Source of the DNA: Corynebacterium uberis
GTDB lineage: Bacteria > Actinomycetota > Actinomycetes > Mycobacteriales > Mycobacteriaceae
DNA length: 64,000 nucleotides
Direction: 5' to 3'
Assembly (NCBI RefSeq): GCF_020616335.1
Contig: NZ_CP085051.1
Span: 2,108,001-2,172,000 of the forward strand
The notes below the pieces were generated by a model, which made no database searches, had not been told where the DNA came from, and saw only the letters and a list, made by a program, of their open reading frames with translations. A program made the position numbers and the translations under genes. Positions 54,089-62,252 of the stretch are shown here, in pieces; the first letter of the stretch is position 1, and the number at the start of each line of letters is the position of its first letter.

Positions 54089-54662
54089 CGAAGCTTAAGT
54101 CATCCAGATCAACGTCAGTATCCTCAGGCTTGACCTGAGCATCCGTGGTGGCCGTTCCCGCCTTTTCCCGGTGCCGGGCGATGGTGTCATCCACCAAAGC
54201 TAAGAACTCATCGGCGCGCTTCTTATCTTCCGTGTCCGCCAGCGCGATCTCGCCGACGAGGATCTGGCGCGCCTTAGCCAGCATCCGCTTCTCCCCCGCC
54301 GACAGACCGCGATCCTGGTCCCGGCGCCACAGATCACGCACCACCTCGGCGACCTTGTTCACGTCGCCGGAGGCCAGCCGCTCCTGGTTGGCCTTATAGC
54401 GCCGCGACCAGTTGCCGGCCTCCTCCACGTCCGTCTCGCGCAGCACGCCGAAGACCTTGCGCAGGCCCTCATCGCCCACCACGTCGCGCACGCCCACCAG
54501 CTCGGCGTTCTTGACGGGGACACGGACCACAAGGTCGGACTGGTTGATGCTCAGTACCAGGTACTCCAGCTTCTCTCCGCCGATCTCCCGGTGCTCGATG
54601 TCATCAATGACGGCGGCACCGTGATGCGGGTAAACCACCACGTCCCCGACCTTAAAATCCAT
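54069..54662 (-). CDS. carD: CarD-family RNA polymerase-binding transcription regulator
   Basis: The 197-residue product begins [37 protein letters not shown], the RNA-polymerase-interaction domain. A helical domain ([31 protein letters not shown]) contains the tryptophan that stabilises the open promoter complex in mycobacteria. The acidic C-terminal tail ([14 protein letters not shown]) is longer than in the mycobacterial protein as I recall it. The ATG has AAGGAG 6 nt upstream. Confidence 0.95.
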   Translation of the reverse strand: MDFKVGDVVVYPHHGAAVIDDIEHREIGGEKLEYLVLSINQSDLVVRVPVKNAELVGVRDVVGDEGLRKVFGVLRETDVEEAGNWSRRYKANQERLASGDVNKVAEVVRDLWRRDQDRGLSAGEKRMLAKARQILVGEIALADTEDKKRADEFLALVDDTIARHREKAGTATTDAQVKPEDTDVDLDDLSFDDEDED

Positions 54663-54723
54663 TCCCCACTCCTTCGCGGTTCGCACGTGTTCCCGCGCGC
54701 ATATCGGCGCACAACAGCGCCCC

Positions 54724-54729
54724 ATTCTA
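54724..54729 (-). promoter_or_regulatory. Likely -10 hexamer of carD
   Basis: TAGAAT on the minus strand lies 61 nt before the carD ATG, giving a leader of about 55 nt that carries a ribosome binding site. Confidence 0.45.
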
Positions 54730-54893
54730 CCATGAGGACAAATCCACCCGGAGTGGCCAGTGCATCACCCGAACGTATACCCCCTACACCCCCGCGGGTC
54801 AGTCTTGGAGCCACATAACTACGTCCAGCGGCGTGCCAGCCACTATGGTGGGGACTATCAACTGTGATTACCCTGATGATGGAGGACGATCCC

Positions 54894-55460
54894 GTGAAGT
54901 CCGTGAAGTCAGCCGCCCGGCGCGCTGGACTCCTATCCGCCGCCGCTGTATCCGCCCTGGCGTTGGCATCCTGCTCGGCTGGACACATCACCCAGACCTC
55001 TGAGCAGGTCGCTGCCGTTGACGGCTCTTCCGCCGATGGTGCTGACGGCGCCGTCGCCGTGCGCGACGTCACTTTGACCGTCGATGAGAACAGCGCCGCC
55101 GCGCTGAAGTTCACCGCTATCAACCAGGATCCGCACCGGGCCGACCACCGCCTGCAATCCGTGGCCGTCAACGGCAAGCCCGTCAACGTGCCCGCCCAGA
55201 CCCTCAAGCCGAACTGCGCCGTCGTCGGCGCCTCCGCCGCCGCGCTGGCCACCATTCCGCGCGACACCGGCGCCGGCTGCACCGAGTACGTGACCACCAC
55301 GCTCAACAATGAGGCCTTCGCCCCCGCCGGCACCGTGAACGTGACGTTTACCTTTGATAACGCCACGATCGACGTCCCGGCTGCGGTCTCCGGCGGCCAC
55401 GTCAAGTCCGGCACGTTCACCCGTGACTTTGACAAGGACGAGCACGCCGCCGGCCACTAA
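54894..55460 (+). CDS. Secreted lipoprotein of unknown function
   Basis: The 188-residue product has a lipoprotein signal with the lipobox LASC near residue 24. A beta-rich domain follows, with DVTLTVDENSAAALKFTAIN near residue 55, two cysteines (LKPNCAVV and GAGCTEYV) that may form a disulfide bond, and an Asp/His end. The shape suggests an immunoglobulin-like surface lipoprotein. I do not recognise the family. The GTG is chosen because GGAGGA lies 7 nt upstream. The gene is divergent from carD. Confidence 0.8.
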   Translation: MKSVKSAARRAGLLSAAAVSALALASCSAGHITQTSEQVAAVDGSSADGADGAVAVRDVTLTVDENSAAALKFTAINQDPHRADHRLQSVAVNGKPVNVPAQTLKPNCAVVGASAAALATIPRDTGAGCTEYVTTTLNNEAFAPAGTVNVTFTFDNATIDVPAAVSGGHVKSGTFTRDFDKDEHAAGH

Positions 55461-55549
55461 TTCCGGCCACCAACTCCTGGCTACGCCCACCCCGCCGCCT
55501 GTTATCCACAGGCACCCGGCACTGGGGTGGGCGTTGTCACGCTCTGGCT

Positions 55550-55555
55550 TAAGCT
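55550..55555 (+). promoter_or_regulatory. -10 hexamer of radA (leaderless)
   Basis: TAAGCT lies 7 nt before the ATG at 55563, which has no ribosome binding site. The match to TATAAT is modest. Confidence 0.38.
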
Positions 55556-55562
55556 AGACGCT

Positions 55563-56981
55563 ATGGCTAAAAAGGCGCGCAGCGTATTTACGTGCACCGA
55601 GTGCGGCTACTCCTCCGGCAAGTGGCTGGGTCGCTGCCCGGAGTGCGGGTCCTGGGGGACGCTGGCAGAGGCAGCAGCGCCGGCTGCGGGCTCGGGGGCG
55701 CAGGCGCGGGCGAGCATCTCCGGGCCCGCGCCGCAAGGGCTGACCCCTACCACCCCGGCCGCGCCGATGACCCGCATCGATTCCGCGGACGCCAAAGCAG
55801 TGGCTACGGGCATTGGGGAACTTGACCGGGTGCTCGGGCGCGGCATCGTGCCGGGCTCGGTGGTGCTCATGTCCGGCGAACCGGGGGTGGGTAAATCCAC
55901 GCTGCTGCTGGAGGTTGCCGCCCGGTGGGCGCGGCTGGGCCGCACGGCGCTCTACGTCACCGCCGAGGAGTCCGCCGGCCAAGTCCGCCTGCGCGCCGAG
56001 CGCACCAATGCCTTAGAAGACCAGCTCTACCTGGCGGCGGAGTCCAACTGGGACGTGGTGGTCGGCCACGTCGGCCAGGTCAAGCCCTCGCTGCTCATCG
56101 TGGACTCCGTGCAGACCATGCAGGCGCCGGGCGTGGAGGGGGTCTCCGGCGGGGTGGCGCAGACCCGGGCGGTGACCGCCGCGGTGACCACGCTGGCCAA
56201 GACCAGCGGCATTCCCGTCATCCTGGTGGGGCATGTGACCAAGGATGGCGCGGTGGCGGGCCCGCGGGTGCTTGAGCACCTGGTGGATGTGGTGCTCAAC
56301 TTTGAGGGCGACCGGCATTCCAGTCTGCGCATGCTGCGGGGGTTAAAGAATCGCTTCGGCGCCACCGATGAGGTGGGCTGCTTCGAGCAGACCTCAGATG
56401 GCATCCGTGAGGTGGCGGACCCGTCGGGACTCTTCCTGTCTCACCGCGACGCCACCCCGGACGGCTCGGCGGTGACGGTGGCCATGGATGGGGTGCGCCC
56501 CATCCTGGCGGAGGTCCAGGCGCTGGCCGTGGAGTCCCCGGCGAAGAACCCCCGCCGCGCGGTGACGGGCCTGGATTCTGCCCGGGTGCCCATGGTGCTG
56601 GCGGTGCTGGCCGCCCGGGCAGGCACGCCCACGCAGAACAAGGACGTGTACGTGGCCACGGTGGGCGGGATGCGCATCGGGGAGCCGGCCACGGACCTGG
56701 CGGTGGCCATGGCCACGGTCTCGACGCTGCGGGCCACCCCGCTGCCGGCGCGCACGGTGTTCATCGGGGAGGTGGGCCTGGCCGGGGAGCTGCGCCGGGT
56801 CCCGGACCTGCACAGGCGCCTCCAGGAGGCCGCCCGGCTGGGCTACCGGTGCGCGGTGGTGCCGGCAGGCGGGGAGGAGAAGGTGCCGGGCCTGCGCATC
56901 CGGCGGGTCGCCGACGTGCGGGAGGCCATCGGGGTGGCGCTCGGTGCGGGAGACGGGGGCGTCGATAAGCGGACAGATTAA
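55563..56981 (+). CDS. radA: DNA repair ATPase RadA (Sms)
   Basis: The 472-residue product has an N-terminal zinc finger (CTECGYSSGKWLGRCPECGSW), Walker A GEPGVGKST near residue 110 and LLIVDSVQTM as Walker B. The RadA-specific motif LKNRFGATDEVG and a Lon-like C-terminal domain complete it. It helps process recombination intermediates. The ATG at 55563 is chosen by homology; a GTG 36 nt upstream is also in frame. disA follows after 10 nt, the usual actinobacterial pairing. Confidence 0.95.
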   Translation: MAKKARSVFTCTECGYSSGKWLGRCPECGSWGTLAEAAAPAAGSGAQARASISGPAPQGLTPTTPAAPMTRIDSADAKAVATGIGELDRVLGRGIVPGSVVLMSGEPGVGKSTLLLEVAARWARLGRTALYVTAEESAGQVRLRAERTNALEDQLYLAAESNWDVVVGHVGQVKPSLLIVDSVQTMQAPGVEGVSGGVAQTRAVTAAVTTLAKTSGIPVILVGHVTKDGAVAGPRVLEHLVDVVLNFEGDRHSSLRMLRGLKNRFGATDEVGCFEQTSDGIREVADPSGLFLSHRDATPDGSAVTVAMDGVRPILAEVQALAVESPAKNPRRAVTGLDSARVPMVLAVLAARAGTPTQNKDVYVATVGGMRIGEPATDLAVAMATVSTLRATPLPARTVFIGEVGLAGELRRVPDLHRRLQEAARLGYRCAVVPAGGEEKVPGLRIRRVADVREAIGVALGAGDGGVDKRTD

Positions 56982-56984
56982 GGT
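56979..56984 (+). promoter_or_regulatory. Possible -10 hexamer of disA
   Basis: TAAGGT ends 7 nt before the GTG and spans the radA stop codon. It could instead serve as an AAGG ribosome binding site. Confidence 0.3.
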
Positions 56985-56991
56985 GGTGTGA

Positions 56992-58032
56992 GTGACTGAC
57001 CACCATCCCCTGCGCGACGTTATTCGGGAGCTCGCCCCCGGCACCTACCTGCGAGACGGGTTGGAGCGCATCCTGCGGGGGCGCACCGGCGCGCTGCTGG
57101 TCCTCGGCGATACCCCGGAGGTGCTTGCCCTGTGCGACGGGGGATTCGAGCTGGACACGGCGTTGTCGCCGACCCGCCTGCGCGAGCTGGCCAAGATGGA
57201 CGGCGCGATTGTTATCTCTAGCGATCACACGCGCATCCGCCGGGCCAACGTGCAGCTGGTGCCCAACCCCTCGTACCCCACCCAGGAGTCCGGGACGCGG
57301 CACCGCAGCGCGGAGCGCACCGCACTACAGACGGGCGTGCCGGTGGTGGCGGTCAGCCAGTCGATGAGCATGTGCACCCTGTATGCGCAGGGACGGCGCC
57401 ACGTGCTCGACGAGCCGGCGCAGATCCTTTCCCGGGCGAATCAGACGATGTCCGTGGTGGAGCGCTACCGGCACGACTGCGACGCCGCCAACGCGGAACT
57501 CTTCGACGCCGAGGTCGGCCGCTACGCCACCGTCGCCGACGTGGTGCGCCTCATCCAGCGCGACGTGCTGCTGGGGCGCGTGGCCGCGCGAGTAGACCGG
57601 GACCTGGAGGAACTGGGGGTGGATGGCTACCAGGTTGGCCTGCGGCTGGCCCAGCTGCGCGGCGATAACCACCAGCAACTCCACCTGCTCGTGCGCGACT
57701 ACCTTGCCCGCCCCGAGGAGGAAGACACCGCCCTGGCCCGCCTCACCGCGCTCAGCGACACCGCGATACTCGACCCGATGCGCGTCGCCCTCGCCCTCGA
57801 ACTGGGCGACTCCGGAGCCGCCAGCCTCGACGAATGGATCGTCCCCCGCGGCTACCGCATGCTCGCCCGCGTGCCGCGCATGCGCACCCACATGATGGAG
57901 ACCATCCTTGCCCGCTACTCGCCGCTGCCAGCGCTTATCGACGCCCCCGTCGCCGAGCTCGCCGCCATCGAGCACGTGGGCCCGGTGTGGGCCACCCACA
58001 TCCGCGACAGCATCGACAGGCTGCTGCGCTAG
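56992..58032 (+). CDS. disA: Diadenylate cyclase / DNA integrity scanning protein
   Basis: The 346-residue product has a DAC domain with the two catalytic motifs, KMDGAIVIS and GTRHRSAERTALQTG. A helical linker follows, and the end is a helix-hairpin-helix DNA-binding region (VAELAAIEHVGPVWATHIRDSI). It makes cyclic di-AMP and monitors DNA structure. The GTG start is 7 nt after TAAGGT; the same bases could act as a weak ribosome binding site. It is linked to radA. Confidence 0.95.
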   Translation: MTDHHPLRDVIRELAPGTYLRDGLERILRGRTGALLVLGDTPEVLALCDGGFELDTALSPTRLRELAKMDGAIVISSDHTRIRRANVQLVPNPSYPTQESGTRHRSAERTALQTGVPVVAVSQSMSMCTLYAQGRRHVLDEPAQILSRANQTMSVVERYRHDCDAANAELFDAEVGRYATVADVVRLIQRDVLLGRVAARVDRDLEELGVDGYQVGLRLAQLRGDNHQQLHLLVRDYLARPEEEDTALARLTALSDTAILDPMRVALALELGDSGAASLDEWIVPRGYRMLARVPRMRTHMMETILARYSPLPALIDAPVAELAAIEHVGPVWATHIRDSIDRLLR

Positions 58033-58042
58033 CGTGAGCGCA

Positions 58043-58780
58043 CTAGCTTAAGTTGAACGGCAACGCCGGGGACGGGTGCGAGCCGATCACCGCGTGCAGG
58101 TAATACGATCCCGGCGCCGCGGGCTCGCGGCCCGAACACGCCTGCGGGGCGGACGTGGTGCGCGACCACACCGCCTCAAAATGCCGCTCCTGCCCGGCAG
58201 GAATATCCAGCACCCCGCGGCCTTCCGACTCGTTACAGTCCGTGTCCGCCCACACCCGCTGGTTGGTGGCCATGGAGTACACCTCAAAGCGCAACTGCTG
58301 CTCCTTGAGATCAATGTGGCAGTCCCCCCGGGTGGGGTTAGCGGCGGTGAGATAGAACTTGGGCTGCACATCGGGGCCGTAGCTCGTCTTATCCGTCGCC
58401 GCAGTGATAGTCAGATCCGCCAGCTCGCAGGTCTTCTTGTTTGCCAATGCGGCATTCGCCGCCGTTGCGTCCGCTGCGGAGGAGGCCTCCGTGCGGTCAG
58501 CCGCCTGGGTGCCGCTCGGCTCGGTGCTCGACTCCGTGTCCGACTCTGCGTTCGGCTCGGCGCTAGCTGTACCTTCTGGCTGTTCCTGCGTTGCCGTTGC
58601 CTCCACCGACTGCTCAGTGCTGGCCGCAGCCGGGTCCGGCTGCGGGTCGTCCCCGCGGCCGGCAAACGCTACGGCGGCCCACACACCCAGCGCCGCCAAG
58701 ACCACCAACGCGGCCAGGGCAGCCACGCGGCGGCGGATGTAGATCTGCTGGGGAAGACGGTTCGGGTCAGGGGAGGTCAC
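58043..58780 (-). CDS. Membrane-anchored extracytoplasmic protein of unknown function
   Basis: The 245-residue product has a short cytoplasmic start, one membrane helix near residues 20-43 (VAALAALVVLAALGVWAAVAFA) and a Glu/Thr/Ser-rich linker of about 70 residues. A beta-rich domain of about 130 residues follows, holding cysteines at KKTCELAD, GDCHIDLK, DTDCNE and QACSGRE, likely forming disulfides. Similar proteins lie beside mutY or disA in corynebacteria as I recall, but no function is known to me. The GTG lies 8 nt after TAAAAT. Confidence 0.78.
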   Translation of the reverse strand: MTSPDPNRLPQQIYIRRRVAALAALVVLAALGVWAAVAFAGRGDDPQPDPAAASTEQSVEATATQEQPEGTASAEPNAESDTESSTEPSGTQAADRTEASSAADATAANAALANKKTCELADLTITAATDKTSYGPDVQPKFYLTAANPTRGDCHIDLKEQQLRFEVYSMATNQRVWADTDCNESEGRGVLDIPAGQERHFEAVWSRTTSAPQACSGREPAAPGSYYLHAVIGSHPSPALPFNLS

Positions 58781-58788
58781 AAAAGGAC

Positions 58789-58794
58789 ATTTTA
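58789..58794 (-). promoter_or_regulatory. -10 hexamer of the membrane-anchored protein gene (leaderless)
   Basis: TAAAAT on the minus strand ends 8 nt before the GTG at 58780, in the gap beside the carbonic anhydrase gene. Confidence 0.42.
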
Positions 58795-58823
58795 GGCGCC
58801 CGACGATGCTTATTGAGCGTGGC

Positions 58824-59456
58824 TTAGCGCGCGGGCGTGTCTTCATCCACGCCGAAGGTAGCCACCGTCTCTATCGAACCGCTGCCCAAGTGATAGCGCG
58901 CCCCCACCACGCCCACCCGCCCGGCATCCACCTCTTCTTCCAGCCCGGGTAGCCGGTAGAACAACTGATTGACCGTCTGCTCCACATGGATGCGTTCCAG
59001 ATCCTCCGTATCGGTATACCCCGCACGGATCCCCGCCAGCACAGAAGAAGAGACCTTTTCCACCAACACCCGCTGCCAGTCCCGCGGAACCTGGCCGTGC
59101 TCGATGGTCTCCAGGGCGGCCGATACCGCCCCGCAGCCCTCGTGACCCAACACCACCACCAGCGCTACCTCCAGGCCAGTGATGGCGTATTCCAGGGAGG
59201 CCAGCACCGCCGGGTCGATGATCTCCCCTGCCGTGCGGATGACAAACACGTCCCCAAAGCCGACGTCAAAAACCAGTTCCACGGGAGCGCGCGAATCCGA
59301 ACACGCCAGCACCACCGCGCGCGGGTGCTGCCCACCGGTCAGCGCGTCGCGCCGCGAATTATCCGTGTTGGGGTGCTCCGGGCGGTTGTCCACAAAGCGG
59401 GCGTTGCCCGCCAAAAGGTCCCGCCACACGGTGGTTGGTGAATCGATTGCGCTCAT
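58824..59456 (-). CDS. Beta-class carbonic anhydrase
   Basis: The 210-residue product has the zinc site of beta carbonic anhydrases: CSDSR near residue 52, and GHEGCG near 106 with the histidine and second cysteine. It interconverts CO2 and bicarbonate, which feeds carboxylases such as those needed for mycolate and oxaloacetate synthesis. The ATG at 59456 is chosen because GATAAT ends 7 nt upstream. A start 9 nt earlier would give MDHMSA. It is divergent from mutY. Confidence 0.93.
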   Translation of the reverse strand: MSAIDSPTTVWRDLLAGNARFVDNRPEHPNTDNSRRDALTGGQHPRAVVLACSDSRAPVELVFDVGFGDVFVIRTAGEIIDPAVLASLEYAITGLEVALVVVLGHEGCGAVSAALETIEHGQVPRDWQRVLVEKVSSSVLAGIRAGYTDTEDLERIHVEQTVNQLFYRLPGLEEEVDAGRVGVVGARYHLGSGSIETVATFGVDEDTPAR

Positions 59457-59463
59457 GTGGTCC

Positions 59464-59469
59464 ATTATC
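59464..59469 (-). promoter_or_regulatory. -10 hexamer of the carbonic anhydrase gene (leaderless)
   Basis: GATAAT on the minus strand lies 7 nt before the ATG, and no ribosome binding site is present. The divergent mutY hexamer is 20 nt away. Confidence 0.45.
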
Positions 59470-59489
59470 CCCGCCGACGTGGCGCTGGT

Positions 59490-59495
59490 TACAAT
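59490..59495 (+). promoter_or_regulatory. -10 hexamer of mutY (leaderless)
   Basis: TACAAT lies 8 nt before the GTG at 59504 and differs from TATAAT at one position. Confidence 0.5.
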
Positions 59496-59503
59496 TCCGG
59501 GCT

Positions 59504-60379
59504 GTGACCATCCCCGCCACCGCGCTGATCTCCTGGTACCGCGCCCACGCCCGCGACCTTCCCTGGCGGCAACCCGGCACCACGGCCTGGGGCGTGTTGG
59601 TTTCCGAGGTGATGAGCCAGCAAACCCCCGTAGCCCGGGTCGCACCGCGCTGGCAGGAATGGATGCGGCGCTGGCCCACCCCCGCCGACCTGGCCGCCGC
59701 CGGGGCTGATGAGGTACTGCGCGCCTGGGACCGGCTGGGCTACCCGCGGCGGGCGCTGCGGCTGCGCGAGTGCGCGGGGCGCATCGTCGCGGATCATGGG
59801 GGGCGGGTGCCCAGGGACGTCGATACGCTGCGCAGCCTGCCCGGAATCGGCGACTACACCGCCGCTGCCGTGGCCAGCTTCCACTTCGGTGCACCCGTTC
59901 CGGTGGTGGACACCAACGTGCGGCGCGTCTACGCCCGCGCGGTCACCGGACAATTCCTTGCTGGGCCCGCGCGCAAGGCCGACCAGGCCGCGGTGGGCGC
60001 CGTCTTGCCGCCCGGCCAGGAGCCGGAGTTTTCCGTCGCACTCATGGAGTTAGGCGCGCTGGTGTGCACGGCGCGCACCCCCTCCTGCGCGCGCTGTCCG
60101 CTGCACGGCTCCTGCGCCTGGGTGGCGGCGGGCTCCCCCGAGCCGAGCGCCGAGCAACGAGCCCGCGCCGCCGCCCGCGTGCAACGCTACGTGGGCACCG
60201 ACCGCCAAGTCCGCGGGCGGATCATGGGGGTCCTGCGCGCAGCCCACGCCCCCGTGCCCGCCCACGCAATCGCGGCAACCTGGGACGATGACACCCAACG
60301 TGAGCGCGCGTTGGAGTCCTTGCTTGCCGACGGCCTCGCCCAACGCACCGCGGGCGGCTGCTACCAGCTGCCCGGCTAA
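59504..60379 (+). CDS. mutY: A/G-specific adenine glycosylase
   Basis: The 291-residue product has WRQPGTTAWGVLVSEVMSQQTPVARV with the catalytic glutamate. The helix-hairpin-helix LPGIGDYTAAAVASF is followed by the catalytic aspartate in VVDTNVRRV. The 4Fe-4S loop has the spacing C-X6-C-X2-C-X5-C. It removes adenine opposite 8-oxoguanine. It is shorter than E. coli MutY, and a C-terminal NUDIX-like domain is not apparent. An in-frame start at 59435 overlaps the divergent gene and is rejected. Confidence 0.94.
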   Translation: MTIPATALISWYRAHARDLPWRQPGTTAWGVLVSEVMSQQTPVARVAPRWQEWMRRWPTPADLAAAGADEVLRAWDRLGYPRRALRLRECAGRIVADHGGRVPRDVDTLRSLPGIGDYTAAAVASFHFGAPVPVVDTNVRRVYARAVTGQFLAGPARKADQAAVGAVLPPGQEPEFSVALMELGALVCTARTPSCARCPLHGSCAWVAAGSPEPSAEQRARAAARVQRYVGTDRQVRGRIMGVLRAAHAPVPAHAIAATWDDDTQRERALESLLADGLAQRTAGGCYQLPG

Positions 60380-60396
60380 AGGCGGGGAGGCTGCCG

Positions 60397-60567
60397 CTAC
60401 TTCCAACGCCCCCGGAAGTGCAGGCCACCGGGCAGGTTCACCCACATCCCGCCCCGGCTATTAAACGTCAACGGCCCAACCTTGGTGGAGGCTGACGCAC
60501 CCGAACCGGAAATGTTCAGCCAACTGTTCTTGCCCACCTTCTTGCGCTGCCGATACTGGATGCCCAT
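60397..60567 (-). CDS. Small DUF4236-type protein
   Basis: The 56-residue product begins MGIQYRQRKKVGKNSWLNISGSGASAS and ends GGLHFRGRWK. The pattern of a basic start, an LNxSxSGxS segment and a Gly-rich end fits DUF4236. The function is unknown. An ATG 12 nt earlier is possible, but GAAGGG then touches the start codon, so the inner ATG is preferred. It converges with mutY, 17 nt apart. Confidence 0.68.
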   Translation of the reverse strand: MGIQYRQRKKVGKNSWLNISGSGASASTKVGPLTFNSRGGMWVNLPGGLHFRGRWK

Positions 60568-60579
60568 GGCAGGTCCCAT

Positions 60580-60902
60580 CCCTTCACATCACGGAAAAAC
60601 AAGGAGAAAAGTAGTGGGCTCGAGTCTAGTCCGCGGCGCAACGGATGTGCGCCGGCGGGATGACCGGGCGCGCAGCACCGGCAATCGAAGCCCTCGGCAT
60701 CCTCCCGCCGTGTGATGGCGAGCGGATTCGGCGCGACGAATCGCTGGTCACCGTGCATTTTGGCAATAGCGCAGACGGGCTCTCCGGCGTGCGGCACGCC
60801 CTTGGGCACCACGTAATCCCCGGCGTAGAGGACCATTGCGCCCACTAGGGGGCACGCGCGCCTTGGTTTCAGTAGCTTCCTGCCGCCGACGCTACCTACT
60901 GG
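60580..60902. other. Gap of about 320 nt between the DUF4236 gene and the lipase gene
   Basis: No gene is supported here. A minus-strand open frame of 109 codons (60516-60845) overlaps the DUF4236 gene, has no ribosome binding site or leaderless hexamer, and shows no family motif. The right end holds the lipase promoter and its inverted repeat. Confidence 0.5.
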
Positions 60903-60907
60903 TAGGT
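60894..60907. promoter_or_regulatory. Inverted repeat over the lipase promoter (candidate operator)
   Basis: ACCTAC-TG-GTAGGT is a 14-nt inverted repeat with a two-base centre that overlaps the TAGGTT -10 hexamer. Size and placement suit a TetR-type repressor. No such regulator gene is in the window. Confidence 0.45.
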
Positions 60908-60908
60908 T
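60903..60908 (+). promoter_or_regulatory. -10 hexamer of the lipase gene (leaderless)
   Basis: TAGGTT ends 6 nt before the GTG at 60915, with only AGTTTT between them and no ribosome binding site. Confidence 0.45.
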
Positions 60909-60914
60909 AGTTTT

Positions 60915-62237
60915 GTGAACAAACGTATATACCGTACCGTCGCGGCACTAGGGCTCGCCCTGACCACAGCCCTGGCCCCCACGGCCGTCGCCGAACCTGG
61001 CGTCCCCGGCGGACAACCCGCAGCACCGACCATCCCCGCCGACTGGTCCAACCTGCTCTACCACCCGGACGACCCCTTCTACCTCATCGACGACAGTCAA
61101 GCAGGCGAGCCCGGCACGGTGCTGCGCCACCAGCGCGTCGATGGCGGCGCCCCCGCCACCAAGTTCATCTACTCCTCTACCTCGCCGGAAGGCACCCCCC
61201 GCACCGCCTCCGCCGCACTCATGGAGCCGCTGGCCCCCTGGCTGGGCGCGGGGCCCGTACCAACGGTTGTCATGGCCCCAGGCACGCGCGGACAGGCACA
61301 CTCCTGCGCCCCCTCCCGCGGCCCCGCCATGGCCGGCACCTATGACCCCGTCACCGGGGCGACGGCCCTGAACTATGAGTTGCCCTTCATGTACGCCGCC
61401 GCGGCCGCTGGCATGCGCGTCATCATGATCGACTACATCGGCTTGGGCACCGGGGGGCTGCACCGCTACGCCAACTCCGTCGACGAGGCACACGCCGTGC
61501 TCGACGCGGCGCGTGCCGGGCTCACACTGACCGGAGCCGCGCCAGATTCCCCGATCGGCTTCTATGGCTATTCCCAGGGCGGCGGGGCGGTGGCTGCCGC
61601 CGCCGAGCACGCCGCCACGTATGCGCCCGACCTTAATGTGAAAGGGACCTTCGCGGGGGCGCCGCCTGCGGATCTGTTGGACACCATCAACACCATCGAC
61701 GGCACCGCCATCGCCCCCGTCCTCGCCTACGCCATCAACGGCGCCCAGTCCGAAGGCGCTGACGAGGCAGCAGCGGAGGCCATCTCCGACACCCTCAACG
61801 AGTCCGGCAAACAGTGGCTCGCGCTGGCCCAGCAAGGGTGCATCATCGATGCCGCGGCCCGGTGGCCGATGATGAGCACCAGCCAGTTCACCACCACCGG
61901 CGAAACCCTGGGCGAGATCGCCGCCCGCGACCCGCGCGTCATGGATTACCTGGTGCGCAGCCGCATCGGCACCCGCACCCCCAACGCGCCGATGCTCGTC
62001 TACTCCAACCCCGCCGACGACGTGGTCCCCTTCCCCCAGGCACGCACGATGGCGCGGGATTTCTGCCAGCGCGGAGCCACAGTGCTTTTCGACGCCACCC
62101 CCGCACCCGTCACCTTCCCCGCAGGCCTGGCCATCAACCACGCGCTGCCGCTGTTTAGCACGTTCCCCGGCGCGCTGAGCTACCTCATCGACCGCTTCAA
62201 CGGTCACCCCGCCCCCAGCAACTGCGGGCAGTTCTAG
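60915..62237 (+). CDS. Secreted lipase (LIP family alpha/beta hydrolase)
   Basis: The 440-residue product has a signal peptide with likely cleavage after TAVAEP near residue 27. The alpha/beta-hydrolase core shows MAPGTRGQAHSCAPS, IMIDYIGLGTGG, the nucleophile elbow GFYGYSQGGGAVAA near residue 220, the acidic residue in YSNPADDVVPF and a late histidine in INHALPL. These fit the secretory lipase family also seen in corynebacteria and mycobacteria, which act on esters or host lipids. The GTG follows a leaderless hexamer. A copy of the recurring 13-bp word starts 3 nt after the stop codon. Confidence 0.88.
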   Translation: MNKRIYRTVAALGLALTTALAPTAVAEPGVPGGQPAAPTIPADWSNLLYHPDDPFYLIDDSQAGEPGTVLRHQRVDGGAPATKFIYSSTSPEGTPRTASAALMEPLAPWLGAGPVPTVVMAPGTRGQAHSCAPSRGPAMAGTYDPVTGATALNYELPFMYAAAAAGMRVIMIDYIGLGTGGLHRYANSVDEAHAVLDAARAGLTLTGAAPDSPIGFYGYSQGGGAVAAAAEHAATYAPDLNVKGTFAGAPPADLLDTINTIDGTAIAPVLAYAINGAQSEGADEAAAEAISDTLNESGKQWLALAQQGCIIDAAARWPMMSTSQFTTTGETLGEIAARDPRVMDYLVRSRIGTRTPNAPMLVYSNPADDVVPFPQARTMARDFCQRGATVLFDATPAPVTFPAGLAINHALPLFSTFPGALSYLIDRFNGHPAPSNCGQF

Positions 62238-62239
62238 CC

Positions 62240-62252
62240 GCTTATCGACGCC
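62240..62252 (+). repeat. Intergenic copy of the recurring word GCTTATCGACGCC
   Basis: This is the only one of eleven copies that lies outside a coding region. It begins just after the lipase stop codon. The other copies are listed in the findings. Confidence 0.8.

Noticed and set aside
60516..60845. A 109-codon minus-strand open frame
   Set aside because: It overlaps the DUF4236 gene in another frame and lacks start signals; a few Cys and His residues do not form a known motif.
60894..60915. DtxR box before the lipase gene
   Set aside because: TAGGTTAG matches one half of the DtxR consensus, but the other half has almost no match; the inverted repeat has a different centre.
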